The notes beneath the pieces were generated by a model, which was not told the origin of the DNA, did not search any database, and saw only the letters and a program-made list of their open reading frames with translations. Of a stretch of DNA of 6,623 nucleotides, positions 1 through 5,303 are shown piece after piece; within the stretch, counting starts at the first letter, position 1; each line of letters begins with the position of its first letter. The position numbers and the translations under genes were made by a program. This DNA comes from an uncultured Collinsella sp. (GTDB lineage Bacteria > Actinomycetota > Coriobacteriia > Coriobacteriales > Coriobacteriaceae): positions 1 through 6,623 of the forward strand of contig USHZ01000111.1 in the NCBI GenBank assembly GCA_900554595.1, written 5' to 3'.

Positions 1-516
1 CGCGCCGTAGAAACCAGGCATAACAAAGCCGCCCTGTTGGCCGTACTCCTGCACCAGCTCGGAGGTGCGGTTCATGCTGAGCGTACCGTCGTGATGGAAC
101 GCCACAACCGTCGCGGCGTCCAGGAACGGCAGACCCAGGTACTCGGCCATCAGGCGAGCGGTGAAGTACTCGCCACGGCTCACGAGCTCCTCGGTGGAGT
201 AGCCGCCCGAGCGGGCGCGCTCGGCAAAGGCCGCGAACTCCTCGCGGATGGGATAGGTGAGCTCCAGCTCGTCAGCGATATCAAAATAGCGCTGGCCAAT
301 GTCCTCGAGCAGCTCCTCGCACGACACGTGGTACTTGACGTGCGCGTTAACCAGGTAGAGCAGGTCGGTCACCTTGGTGTCGCCCTTAAAACGACGACCG
401 CAGGCAGAAACCACCACAAAACGGCGGGCCGGGTCGGCTTCGACAATGGCCTTGATCTTCTTAAAGTGTTCGGCGTCGGCGACCGACGAGCCGCCAAACT
501 TGGCAGTTTTTATCAT
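1..516 (-). CDS. lysC: Aspartate kinase (aspartokinase), N-terminal part, cut by the window edge
   Basis: This enzyme phosphorylates L-aspartate with ATP to 4-phospho-L-aspartate. That is the first committed step to lysine, threonine and methionine, and it takes place in the cytoplasm. The 172 visible residues start MIKTAKFGGSSV, with the amino-acid-kinase nucleotide motif KFGGSS at residues 6-11. They continue with VVVSACGRR (about 34-42), the substrate-loop motif SRGEYFTARLMAEYLG (113-128) and PGFYGA at 167-172, where the second ATP-binding stretch begins. The rest of the kinase domain and the C-terminal ACT domains, which would carry feedback control, lie beyond position 1. The ATG at 516-514 is preceded by an AGAAAGG element about 13 bases upstream, a rather long spacing. 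The gene is divergent from thrC. The sequence resembles the stand-alone aspartokinases of Firmicutes and Actinobacteria, but fusion to homoserine dehydrogenase cannot be excluded because the 3' part is missing. Confidence 0.93.
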   Translation of the reverse strand, partial: MIKTAKFGGSSVADAEHFKKIKAIVEADPARRFVVVSACGRRFKGDTKVTDLLYLVNAHVKYHVSCEELLEDIGQRYFDIADELELTYPIREEFAAFAERARSGGYSTEELVSRGEYFTARLMAEYLGLPFLDAATVVAFHHDGTLSMNRTSELVQEYGQQGGFVMPGFYGA

Positions 517-619
517 GGCGTGGAGGTTACCTTTCTAAAAGCCTCTGCAAACCTGTTTTGCGCGCTCTGATACCATGGTTTCACCGATTGGGACCAAGGC
601 ATCCGAGGAGCAGTGTTAT
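517..619. promoter_or_regulatory. Divergent lysC/thrC control region
   Basis: This 103-bp gap must hold the start signals for both lysC (leftward) and thrC (rightward). On the plus strand TGATACCAT at 568-576 looks like an extended -10 element for thrC, but no good -35 element stands 16-18 bases upstream. A small inverted repeat, GCAAA (547-551) and TTTGC (557-561) with a 5-base spacer, lies between the two genes and could be an operator. I found no convincing sigma-70 pair for lysC. The gap is too short for a lysine riboswitch, and no T-box motif is visible. Confidence 0.4.
605..610 (+). promoter_or_regulatory. Ribosome-binding site fixing the thrC start
   Basis: GAGGAG lies 9 bases before the ATG at 620. 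The alternative in-frame ATG at 575 has no purine-rich element in front of it, and its extra 15 residues do not look like threonine synthase. Confidence 0.8.
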
Positions 620-2137
620 ATGGGAACTTATCATAGTACACGAGGACGCACTTTATCGTGCTCAAGTAAGGTGGCAATCCGTACCGGCATCGCTCCCGAC
701 GGGGGTTTGTTTGTCTCGGACGAGCTGGGCACCCAGCAACTCGATATCAGCTCGCTTGCAGATAAATCGTACTTTGAAATCGCTCAAGATGTGTTGGGAA
801 TGTTACTGAATGATTACACAGCCGAAGAAATTTCGGCGTGTGTGAATGAGGCTTACCGCGGTACGTTTGCGAGTGATGAGGTCACACCGCTCGTCAAACT
901 CGATGCTGCGCCGGGCGCTGACGCCCCTCAGACCTATGTGATGGAGCTCTTTGGCGGCCCCACGAGCGCCTTTAAGGACGTCGCCCTGCAGATGCTCCCC
1001 CGCCTCATGGCCCGCACTTCCGCCAAGGACGGCGGCGCCGAACGCATCATGATCGTCACCGCCACGTCGGGCGACACGGGCAAGGCCGCGCTCGCCGGTT
1101 TTGCCGACGCTCCGGGCACGGGCATCACCGTCTTTTATCCCGAGGGCAAGGTCAGCCGCGTTCAGAACCTGCAGATGTCCACGCAGGAGGGCGACAACGT
1201 CGCCGTCTGCGGCATCCGCGGTAACTTTGACGACGCCCAGAGCGCCGTCAAGCGCATCTTTGCCGATAAGGAGCTTGCCGAGCGCCTGGAGGCCGCTGGC
1301 ACGGTGCTTTCGAGCGCCAACTCCATCAATGTCGGCCGCCTGGTGCCGCAGGTCGTCTACTACTTTGCCGCCTATGCGCAGCTGCTGCGCGCCGGCGCCA
1401 TCGAGGCTGGCGACGCCGTAGAGTTCTGCGTACCGACCGGCAACTTTGGCGATATCCTGGCAGGCTACTACGCCAAGCGCATGGGTCTGCCCGTCGCCAA
1501 GCTCGTCGTGGCAAGCGACAAGAACAACGTGCTTGCCGACTTCCTGACCACCGGCGTCTACGACCGTAACCGTCCATTCTTCACGACCATTTCGCCGTCG
1601 ATGGACATCCTTATTAGCTCCAACCTGGAGCGCATGCTCTACTTCCTGTCCGATGGCGACTGCGAGCTCGTTGCCGGCCTTATGGAGCAGCTTGCCCAGA
1701 CGGGTCGCTACGAGGTGCCCGCCGAGCTGCTGACCAAGATCCAGAGTGTGTTTGGCTGCGGCTGGGCCAGCGAGGACGAGGTCCGCGCCGCCATCAAGAG
1801 CTGCTGGAACGCCAACGACTACGTGATTGACCCGCACACCGCTTGCGGCTATCACGTCTTTGAGCAGGTCGCCCCCGCCGAGGGCGCCAAGGCCCGCGTA
1901 CTGCTTTCTACCGCCAGCCCCTACAAGTTCCCGCGCGCCTGCTGCGACGCCCTGGGCCTCGACGTTCCCGAGGATGATTTTGAGGCTATGCGTGTACTCG
2001 AGCAGACCACCAACACGGTCGCCCCGACCCAGCTCGCCGAGCTCGAGTCCAAACCCGTCCGCTTCGAAGACGTCTGCGACGTCGATGAGATGGCAAGCTA
2101 CGTCGAGTCTGCAGCAAAACGAATGAGCACCAACTAG
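620..2137 (+). CDS. thrC: Threonine synthase (PLP-dependent)
   Basis: This enzyme converts O-phospho-L-homoserine and water to L-threonine and phosphate, the last step of threonine synthesis, using pyridoxal phosphate in the cytoplasm. The 505-residue protein begins MGTYHSTRG, followed by APDGGLFV, both typical N-terminal features of the family. The PLP lysine is Lys119 in GGPTSAFKD. A TATSGDTGKAAL loop (147-158) and VPTGNFGDILAG (from 271), with NSINVGRLVPQ before it, complete the fold-type II signature. The length fits the long form (yeast and clostridial type) better than the roughly 430-residue E. coli enzyme. The start at 620 was chosen over 575 because of the GAGGAG site at 605-610. thrB follows in the same direction after 203 bases, but hairpins lie between them, so tight operon coupling is doubtful. 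The assignment is very secure. Confidence 0.97.
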   Translation: MGTYHSTRGRTLSCSSKVAIRTGIAPDGGLFVSDELGTQQLDISSLADKSYFEIAQDVLGMLLNDYTAEEISACVNEAYRGTFASDEVTPLVKLDAAPGADAPQTYVMELFGGPTSAFKDVALQMLPRLMARTSAKDGGAERIMIVTATSGDTGKAALAGFADAPGTGITVFYPEGKVSRVQNLQMSTQEGDNVAVCGIRGNFDDAQSAVKRIFADKELAERLEAAGTVLSSANSINVGRLVPQVVYYFAAYAQLLRAGAIEAGDAVEFCVPTGNFGDILAGYYAKRMGLPVAKLVVASDKNNVLADFLTTGVYDRNRPFFTTISPSMDILISSNLERMLYFLSDGDCELVAGLMEQLAQTGRYEVPAELLTKIQSVFGCGWASEDEVRAAIKSCWNANDYVIDPHTACGYHVFEQVAPAEGAKARVLLSTASPYKFPRACCDALGLDVPEDDFEAMRVLEQTTNTVAPTQLAELESKPVRFEDVCDVDEMASYVESAAKRMSTN

Positions 2138-2149
2138 ATCCCTTATTAA

Positions 2150-2169
2150 GCGCCGGCGAAAGCCGGCGC
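2150..2169 (+). terminator. GC-rich hairpin after thrC, probable intrinsic terminator
   Basis: A perfect 8-bp stem, GCGCCGGC with GCCGGCGC, is closed by a GAAA tetraloop 12 bases after the thrC stop. It is followed by ACCTTCTTTC, a pyrimidine-rich but interrupted T tract. It would stop or attenuate transcription from thrC into thrB. The weak T run makes complete termination uncertain. Confidence 0.7.
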
Positions 2170-2215
2170 ACCTTCTTTCATCAGATAACCCCCGGGATGA
2201 TGACGAACGCGCACA

Positions 2216-2327
2216 GCGTGCCTGGCTGTTTAGTTCGTCGCGAGTTCCGCACGCAAAGGAAAGCACTTAATGTGCTTTCCGTCTTGCGCAGGACTGTCCG
2301 AGCAGCGAACTAAACAGCCAGGCACGC
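2216..2327. repeat. 112-bp inverted-repeat element between thrC and thrB
   Basis: Two perfect 22-bp arms face each other: 2216-2237 (GCGTGCCTGGCTGTTTAGTT plus CG) and 2306-2327. Inside them, a CGCAA (2252-2256)/TTGCG (2284-2288) pair leads to a perfect 9-bp apical stem, GGAAAGCAC (2258-2266) with GTGCTTTCC (2272-2280) and a TTAAT loop. Only the segment between the outer and inner stems pairs poorly. The right arm ends one base before the thrB Shine-Dalgarno sequence. No transposase or target-site duplication was recognised. A REPIN- or MITE-like element, or a strong RNA hairpin in the thrB leader, are both possible. The structure is certain but its function is inferred. Confidence 0.85.
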
Positions 2328-2328
2328 C

Positions 2329-2335
2329 AGGAGGA
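2329..2335 (+). promoter_or_regulatory. thrB ribosome-binding site next to the hairpin foot
   Basis: AGGAGGA stands 5 bases before the thrB ATG at 2341. It begins one base after the end of the 112-bp inverted repeat, so a folded leader would place a long stem directly against the 30S binding site. Confidence 0.85.
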
Positions 2336-2340
2336 CCCAC

Positions 2341-3222
2341 ATGATCAAGATCACCGTCCCAGCAACGAGCGCCAACTTGGGCATTGGCTACGACACCCTC
2401 GGCATGGCCGTCAGCCTCTACTCTCACTTCACCTTCGAGCGCGCCGACAAGCTCACCATCACGGGTTGCCCCGAGGAGTTCCAGAACGAGAATAACCTGG
2501 TCTATGTGAGCTTTGTCGATGCTCTGGCCGCCTGGGGCGAGCCGGCCTTCCCCGTCGCTATCGACATTCAGACCGACGTGCCCGTCGCCCGCGGCCTGGG
2601 TTCCAGCTCCACCTGCGTCGTCGCCGGCATCATGGCTGCCGCCGCGCTGACAGGCCACACCGTCGACCGCGCCGAGCTCGTCCGCATCGCCACCGAGGTC
2701 GAAGGCCATCCCGATAACGTCGCCCCCGCCATCCTGGGCGGCGCCGTCTGCTCCTTTACGCCGACCGATTCGCTCCCCCAGTGCCTGCGCTACGAGGTAA
2801 GCGACAAGCTTCGTTTTATTACCGTTATTCCGCCCTACGAGGTACACACGAGCGAGGCGCGCAAGGTTGTGCCGCAGGAGATTCCGCTCTCCACCGCCGT
2901 ATGGCAAATGGGCCGCATCGCCGGCATGACGCGCGGCCTGGAGACCGGCGACCTGGATCTGATTGCCGCCGCCAACGACGACCGCATCCAGGAGCCCTAT
3001 CGCCGCCGCCTCATCCCCGACTACAACGCCGTGCGCGACACCTGCCTTAACGGCGGCGCCAAGACCATCTGGATCAGTGGCTCTGGCTCGACCCTCATGG
3101 CCGTGACTGACGACACCATCGTGGCGAAGTTCCTGCAGGTCAAGCTACGTGAGCAGTTCCCCAAGTGCGACACGCACATTCTGACGTGCGACACCGAGGG
3201 CGCTCAAATCGAGTACCTGTAG
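2341..3222 (+). CDS. thrB: Homoserine kinase
   Basis: This enzyme transfers phosphate from ATP to L-homoserine, giving the O-phosphohomoserine used by ThrC. It is a cytoplasmic member of the GHMP kinase family. The 293 residues show all three GHMP signatures. Motif 1 is VPATSANLGIGYD at residues 6-18. Motif 2, the glycine/serine-rich ATP loop PVARGLGSSST, is at 81-91. Motif 3 is ISGSGSTLMAV at 245-255. The homoserine-kinase stretch EGHPDNVAPAILGG is at 121-134. The length matches bacterial homoserine kinases of about 290-310 residues. AGGAGGA at 2329-2335 gives a clear start. The gene follows thrC, as in many actinobacterial and clostridial loci, but is separated from it by hairpins. Its final Leu codon and TAG stop lie inside the left arm of the downstream inverted repeat, so the extreme C-terminus may have been shaped by that element. 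Confidence 0.97.
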   Translation: MIKITVPATSANLGIGYDTLGMAVSLYSHFTFERADKLTITGCPEEFQNENNLVYVSFVDALAAWGEPAFPVAIDIQTDVPVARGLGSSSTCVVAGIMAAAALTGHTVDRAELVRIATEVEGHPDNVAPAILGGAVCSFTPTDSLPQCLRYEVSDKLRFITVIPPYEVHTSEARKVVPQEIPLSTAVWQMGRIAGMTRGLETGDLDLIAAANDDRIQEPYRRRLIPDYNAVRDTCLNGGAKTIWISGSGSTLMAVTDDTIVAKFLQVKLREQFPKCDTHILTCDTEGAQIEYL

Positions 3223-3402
3223 ACATCCTCCTCATATACCTGTCCGGGACGGTCGGGATGTTCCCTCAAAATCGTCCTCGCGCATGAAGGCTCCTTGTCC
3301 TGCTCCTACGGAGCGACGGACAAGGGGCCTTCGCGCTGCGGAATGATTTTGAGGGAACATCCCGACCGTCCCTGCGCCTACCTTGCTGAGGATGTCTACA
3401 GG
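3216..3402. repeat. 187-bp compound hairpin between thrB and engB, overlapping the thrB stop
   Basis: Three nested stems are visible. The outer one is a perfect 15-bp pair (3216-3230, CCTGTAGACATCCTC, with 3388-3402). The middle one is a perfect 28-bp pair (3246-3273, beginning GGGACGGTCGGGATG, with 3345-3372). The inner one is a 15-bp stem with one wobble (3286-3300 with 3318-3332), topped by GCTCC-TAC-GGAGC. The unpaired parts are symmetric: 15/15 bases between the outer and middle stems, 12/12 between the middle and inner ones. The outer left arm contains the thrB stop codon. It lies between convergent genes, so it could act as a bidirectional terminator, although no T tract follows on either strand. 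A non-autonomous mobile element is the other main reading. Confidence 0.88.
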
Positions 3403-3480
3403 GACCCACGCTTTGAAGGGGCGCCGGGCTGATAGTTTGGCTTTTTATTGGTAGGGGCTCTTGCTAGACTGAAGCACTTA

Positions 3481-4071
3481 TTAGAGGCACGCCTCGGCAA
3501 TGCGGCGCTTGAGCTCGTCGATGCCCACACCGGTTTGGGAGCTTGTGATGATCACGTTCTCGGCAGGAACGTTGAGCTGCTTTTTGATGGCTGCTGCCTG
3601 GCGGGCCTGCTGGGTGCGGCTGAGCTTGTCGGCTTTGGTGAGGCAGACGATAAAGTTGAACTCGTTGCCCTGCAGGTAGTCGATCATGTCATGATCGAGC
3701 TTGCTGGGGTCGTGACGAATGTCAACCAGCGATACGACCAGGTTAAAGCTGCGCTCGGAGTCAAAGAAGTCGCCAATAAGCTCGGCCCAGCGGTCGCGCT
3801 CGGCCTTGGAGCGACGGGCGAAACCGTAACCCGGCAGGTCCACGAAATGCACGTCGTCGGCCTCAAAGAAGTTGATGTTGCTCGTCTTGCCCGGCGTGCT
3901 GGAAACCTTGACCAGGTTCTTGCGGCCAAAGAGCTTGTTCATAATCGACGACTTGCCCACATTGGAGCGGCCCACAAAGCTCACCTCGGGACAGGTGGAC
4001 TCGGGAATCTGCGAAACCTTGCCGTAGCTGGCGACGAACTTGGCAAGTTGGTAGTTAATGGAATCGGCCAT
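3481..4071 (-). CDS. engB: Ribosome biogenesis GTP-binding protein EngB/YsxC
   Basis: This is a TrmE-Era-EngA-EngB superfamily GTPase needed for late assembly of the 50S ribosomal subunit. It is cytoplasmic and ribosome-associated. The 196 residues carry the full set of G motifs: G1 GRSNVGKS (34-41), G2 around TPGKT (59-63), G3 DLPG (78-81) followed by YGFA, G4 TKAD (145-148) and a G5-like TSSQTG (176-181). The length matches the family at about 195-210 residues. The ATG at 4071 was chosen because AAGGAG (4082-4077 on the minus strand) stands 5 bases upstream. An in-frame GTG at 4077 would overlap that site and cannot be used. The gene lies 38 bases downstream of mtnN in the same direction, so the two are probably co-transcribed. 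There is no clear terminator within 78 bases after the stop; the 187-bp hairpin beyond could serve. Confidence 0.97.
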   Translation of the reverse strand: MADSINYQLAKFVASYGKVSQIPESTCPEVSFVGRSNVGKSSIMNKLFGRKNLVKVSSTPGKTSNINFFEADDVHFVDLPGYGFARRSKAERDRWAELIGDFFDSERSFNLVVSLVDIRHDPSKLDHDMIDYLQGNEFNFIVCLTKADKLSRTQQARQAAAIKKQLNVPAENVIITSSQTGVGIDELKRRIAEACL

Positions 4072-4076
4072 GGACA

Positions 4077-4082
4077 CTCCTT
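4077..4082 (-). promoter_or_regulatory. Ribosome-binding site fixing the engB start
   Basis: AAGGAG on the minus strand lies 5 bases before the ATG at 4071 and overlaps the only alternative upstream start (GTG at 4077). Confidence 0.8.
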
Positions 4083-4109
4083 GGTCGTAGGTTCTTACAA
4101 AAGAGCGCG

Positions 4110-4850
4110 CTATTGCCCAGCGGCAATGCGGCGGACGATATCGAGCGTGATGTCACTTGCGACACGCGCATACTCGAACAGATCGAACTCTCGATCGCAA
4201 ATTGCATCGTACGCCTCGTCACAATTATCGCTGATAGCGCGCAACACCAGGCAATCGACACCATTTTTGGTTGCGACATGGGCAATTGCCGCGCCCTCCA
4301 TGCCGACACAATCGGCATGCGTCGCCTCGATAGCGTCGTTGCGCATGGCGGCGCCCGTCACAAAGCGGTTACCCGTGGCAATCGTGCCGACCAGGAACTG
4401 CTTGGTGCCCTCGTTCGAAGCGACTGCATTTGTTGAAGCATCAACGAACCCACGCTCAGCAAGCACATCGGCAGCAATATCGACCAGCGCAGGCGTCGAG
4501 CCAAACTCCTCGAGCCCCGGTGCGGACTCGGCGATAAGCGCGGTATCGGTATCCAGATAGCGCAGGCGTTTGCCAATGACCACGTCGTCGATATGGAGCT
4601 TGGGGTTCAAACCGCCCGCGATACCCGAAAACACAACAGCCTGCGGAGCATACTTGCTAATGAGGTGCTGTGTTGCAGCGGCGGCGTTCACCGTGCCCAT
4701 GCCCGCCGTTGTGGCGACAACTGTCAGACCGTCGAGCTCACCGCTCACAACGGTCAAGCCTGCCTCCCGCGCCTCGCAAACGTCGCTCAGCTCTTCCTTA
4801 ATCTGCATGATCTCTTTTTCGAGCGCACCGATAATCGCGATGGTAGCCAT
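4110..4850 (-). CDS. mtnN: 5'-methylthioadenosine/S-adenosylhomocysteine nucleosidase
   Basis: This enzyme cleaves the N-glycosidic bond of methylthioadenosine and S-adenosylhomocysteine, releasing adenine. It thereby relieves product inhibition of SAM-dependent enzymes and feeds methionine salvage or quorum-signal precursor formation. The 246-residue protein belongs to the PNP/UDP phosphorylase family. It opens with MATIAIIGALEKE, where Glu13 aligns with the catalytic Glu12 of the E. coli enzyme. FSGIAGGL (74-81) is the glycine-rich phosphate/ribose region. CVGMEGAAIAHV (181-192) holds the ribose-binding Glu185, and RAISD (204-208) ends in the catalytic Asp208. The ATG at 4850 is preferred over a TTG at 4862 because GGGGA stands 5 bases upstream of it and family members begin at this point. 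It is the first gene of an apparent mtnN-engB pair. The E. coli enzyme has 232 residues, so this one is slightly long. The name mtn or pfs is equally used. Confidence 0.95.
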   Translation of the reverse strand: MATIAIIGALEKEIMQIKEELSDVCEAREAGLTVVSGELDGLTVVATTAGMGTVNAAAATQHLISKYAPQAVVFSGIAGGLNPKLHIDDVVIGKRLRYLDTDTALIAESAPGLEEFGSTPALVDIAADVLAERGFVDASTNAVASNEGTKQFLVGTIATGNRFVTGAAMRNDAIEATHADCVGMEGAAIAHVATKNGVDCLVLRAISDNCDEAYDAICDREFDLFEYARVASDITLDIVRRIAAGQ

Positions 4851-4888
4851 ACCATTCCCCAAACCTATACGAAATTCTCAACCACGGT

Positions 4889-4919
4889 ATGGTACCAGCA
4901 TTTTGTTTGACCTCGCCAA
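4889..4919 (-). promoter_or_regulatory. Possible mtnN-engB promoter
   Basis: On the minus strand TGGTACCAT forms an extended -10 element (hexamer 4894-4889), with TTGGCG 19 bases further upstream as a poor -35. It would leave a leader of roughly 35 bases before the mtnN ATG. The same TGnTACCAT form appears before thrC at 568-576. The spacing is suboptimal, so this is tentative. Confidence 0.25.
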
Positions 4920-4928
4920 ACGAACACG

Positions 4929-5063
4929 CTAAGCCAGTGCAGCTCGCGTATCAAACAGCGCCTTTGCAATCGCGGCCGAAACCTCGCTCGAGTGGTCGCT
5001 CCACGGCATCGATGTCATGAGGCTCATGACATAGGTACGGCCATCGATGTCGATAGCAGGCAT
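4929..5063 (-). pseudogene. C-terminal remnant of a probable serine hydrolase (class A beta-lactamase-like)
   Basis: A 44-residue stretch beginning MPAIDIDGRTYVMSLMT and ending AKALFDTRAALA, then TAG, reads like the tail of a real protein. It has a beta-hairpin with IDGRTYVMSLMT, then a polar loop and a final amphipathic helix. This is the pattern at the C-terminus of class A beta-lactamase-like serine hydrolases (the strand after the KTG box, then the last helix). No catalytic motif remains. The frame stays open upstream to 5252, but the residues there are not protein-like and run through a hairpin. The likely history is deletion of the 5' part of the gene, perhaps with insertion of the hairpin DNA next to it. 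GGA lies 5 bases before the ATG at 5063, so translation of a short peptide is not excluded. The family assignment rests on pattern memory only. Confidence 0.45.
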
Positions 5064-5167
5064 TTCTTTCCAAAGATATTCAGTCGCGTTTAAGGTGTCT
5101 CTAAACAATAAACAGGCGTTTCTATGCAAAAACACCGATTCCGTTGCGCATCTTTGCCCAAAACGCA
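5064..5167. other. Gene-free AT-richer stretch next to the remnant
   Basis: No protein-like reading is visible in either direction. A weak inverted repeat is present: GGTGT (5094-5098) and ACACC (5132-5136), with AAAC/GTTT inside. The composition is richer in A and T than the neighbouring genes. With the two hairpins that follow, it forms a roughly 240-base tract of non-coding DNA between the remnant and pflA. Confidence 0.5.
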
Positions 5168-5232
5168 GTTGCGGTGAAATAGTTCCTGTTTGGGCGGCAT
5201 AAGCCGAAAAACAAGAACTATTCCGCTGCAAC
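5168..5232. repeat. 65-bp imperfect inverted repeat
   Basis: The arm from GTTGC (5168-5172) through AATAGTTC-TGTTT pairs with the arm ending GCAAC (5228-5232), with only a few mismatches or wobbles. It closes with CGGC (5195-5198), an ATAA loop and GCCG (5203-5206). It lies in the decayed stretch between pflA and the gene remnant. It has no T tract, and its arms differ in sequence from those of the other hairpins here. Confidence 0.8.
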
Positions 5233-5269
5233 TTGACGGGGCTCCTTAGCAATCATCTAGGTGCTCAGG

Positions 5270-5302
5270 GGCACTCATTTAAGTCTGTCCCCAATGAGTG
5301 CC
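5270..5302. repeat. Short perfect palindrome directly after the pflA stop
   Basis: GGCACTCATT (5270-5279) and AATGAGTGCC (5293-5302) form a perfect 10-bp stem around a 13-base loop containing GTCTGTCCCC. Its edge is one base from the pflA stop codon (5306-5304). It may end pflA transcription, but no T run follows on the minus strand. The palindrome plus GTCTGTCCCC loop resembles repetitive extragenic palindromes. That resemblance is an inference. Confidence 0.7.
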
Positions 5303-5303
5303 G

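Noticed and set aside
575..619. Upstream in-frame ATG for thrC adding 15 residues
   Set aside because: It has no ribosome-binding site, whereas GAGGAG fits the ATG at 620 and the family N-terminus starts there.
517..619. Lysine riboswitch or T-box upstream of lysC or thrC
   Set aside because: The spacer is too short for the first, and no T-box consensus or specifier-type stem is visible.
803..2266. A 487-codon open frame antisense to thrC
   Set aside because: It is a mirror of a GC-rich gene. The translation has no recognisable fold and thrC on the other strand is unambiguous.
2197..2313. A 38-codon frame starting ATG ATG ACG through the thrC-thrB hairpin, considered as a leader peptide
   Set aside because: It has no Shine-Dalgarno sequence at a proper distance, no run of Thr or Ile codons, and its content is dictated by the inverted-repeat arms.
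2216..3402. A pair of facing hairpins as the ends of a composite transposon carrying thrB
   Set aside because: The arms of the two hairpins share no sequence and I saw no target duplication.
3448..4560. A 370-codon plus-strand open frame over engB and mtnN
   Set aside because: It runs across two clearly conserved minus-strand genes and reads as a low-information shadow. No ribosome-binding site was seen.
4851..4862. TTG start for mtnN at 4862
   Set aside because: The ATG at 4850 has a GGGGA element at good spacing and matches the usual N-terminus.
5064..5252. Upstream extension of the 44-residue remnant to a 107-codon gene
   Set aside because: The residues in this part are not protein-like and are encoded by the arms of the 65-bp inverted repeat.
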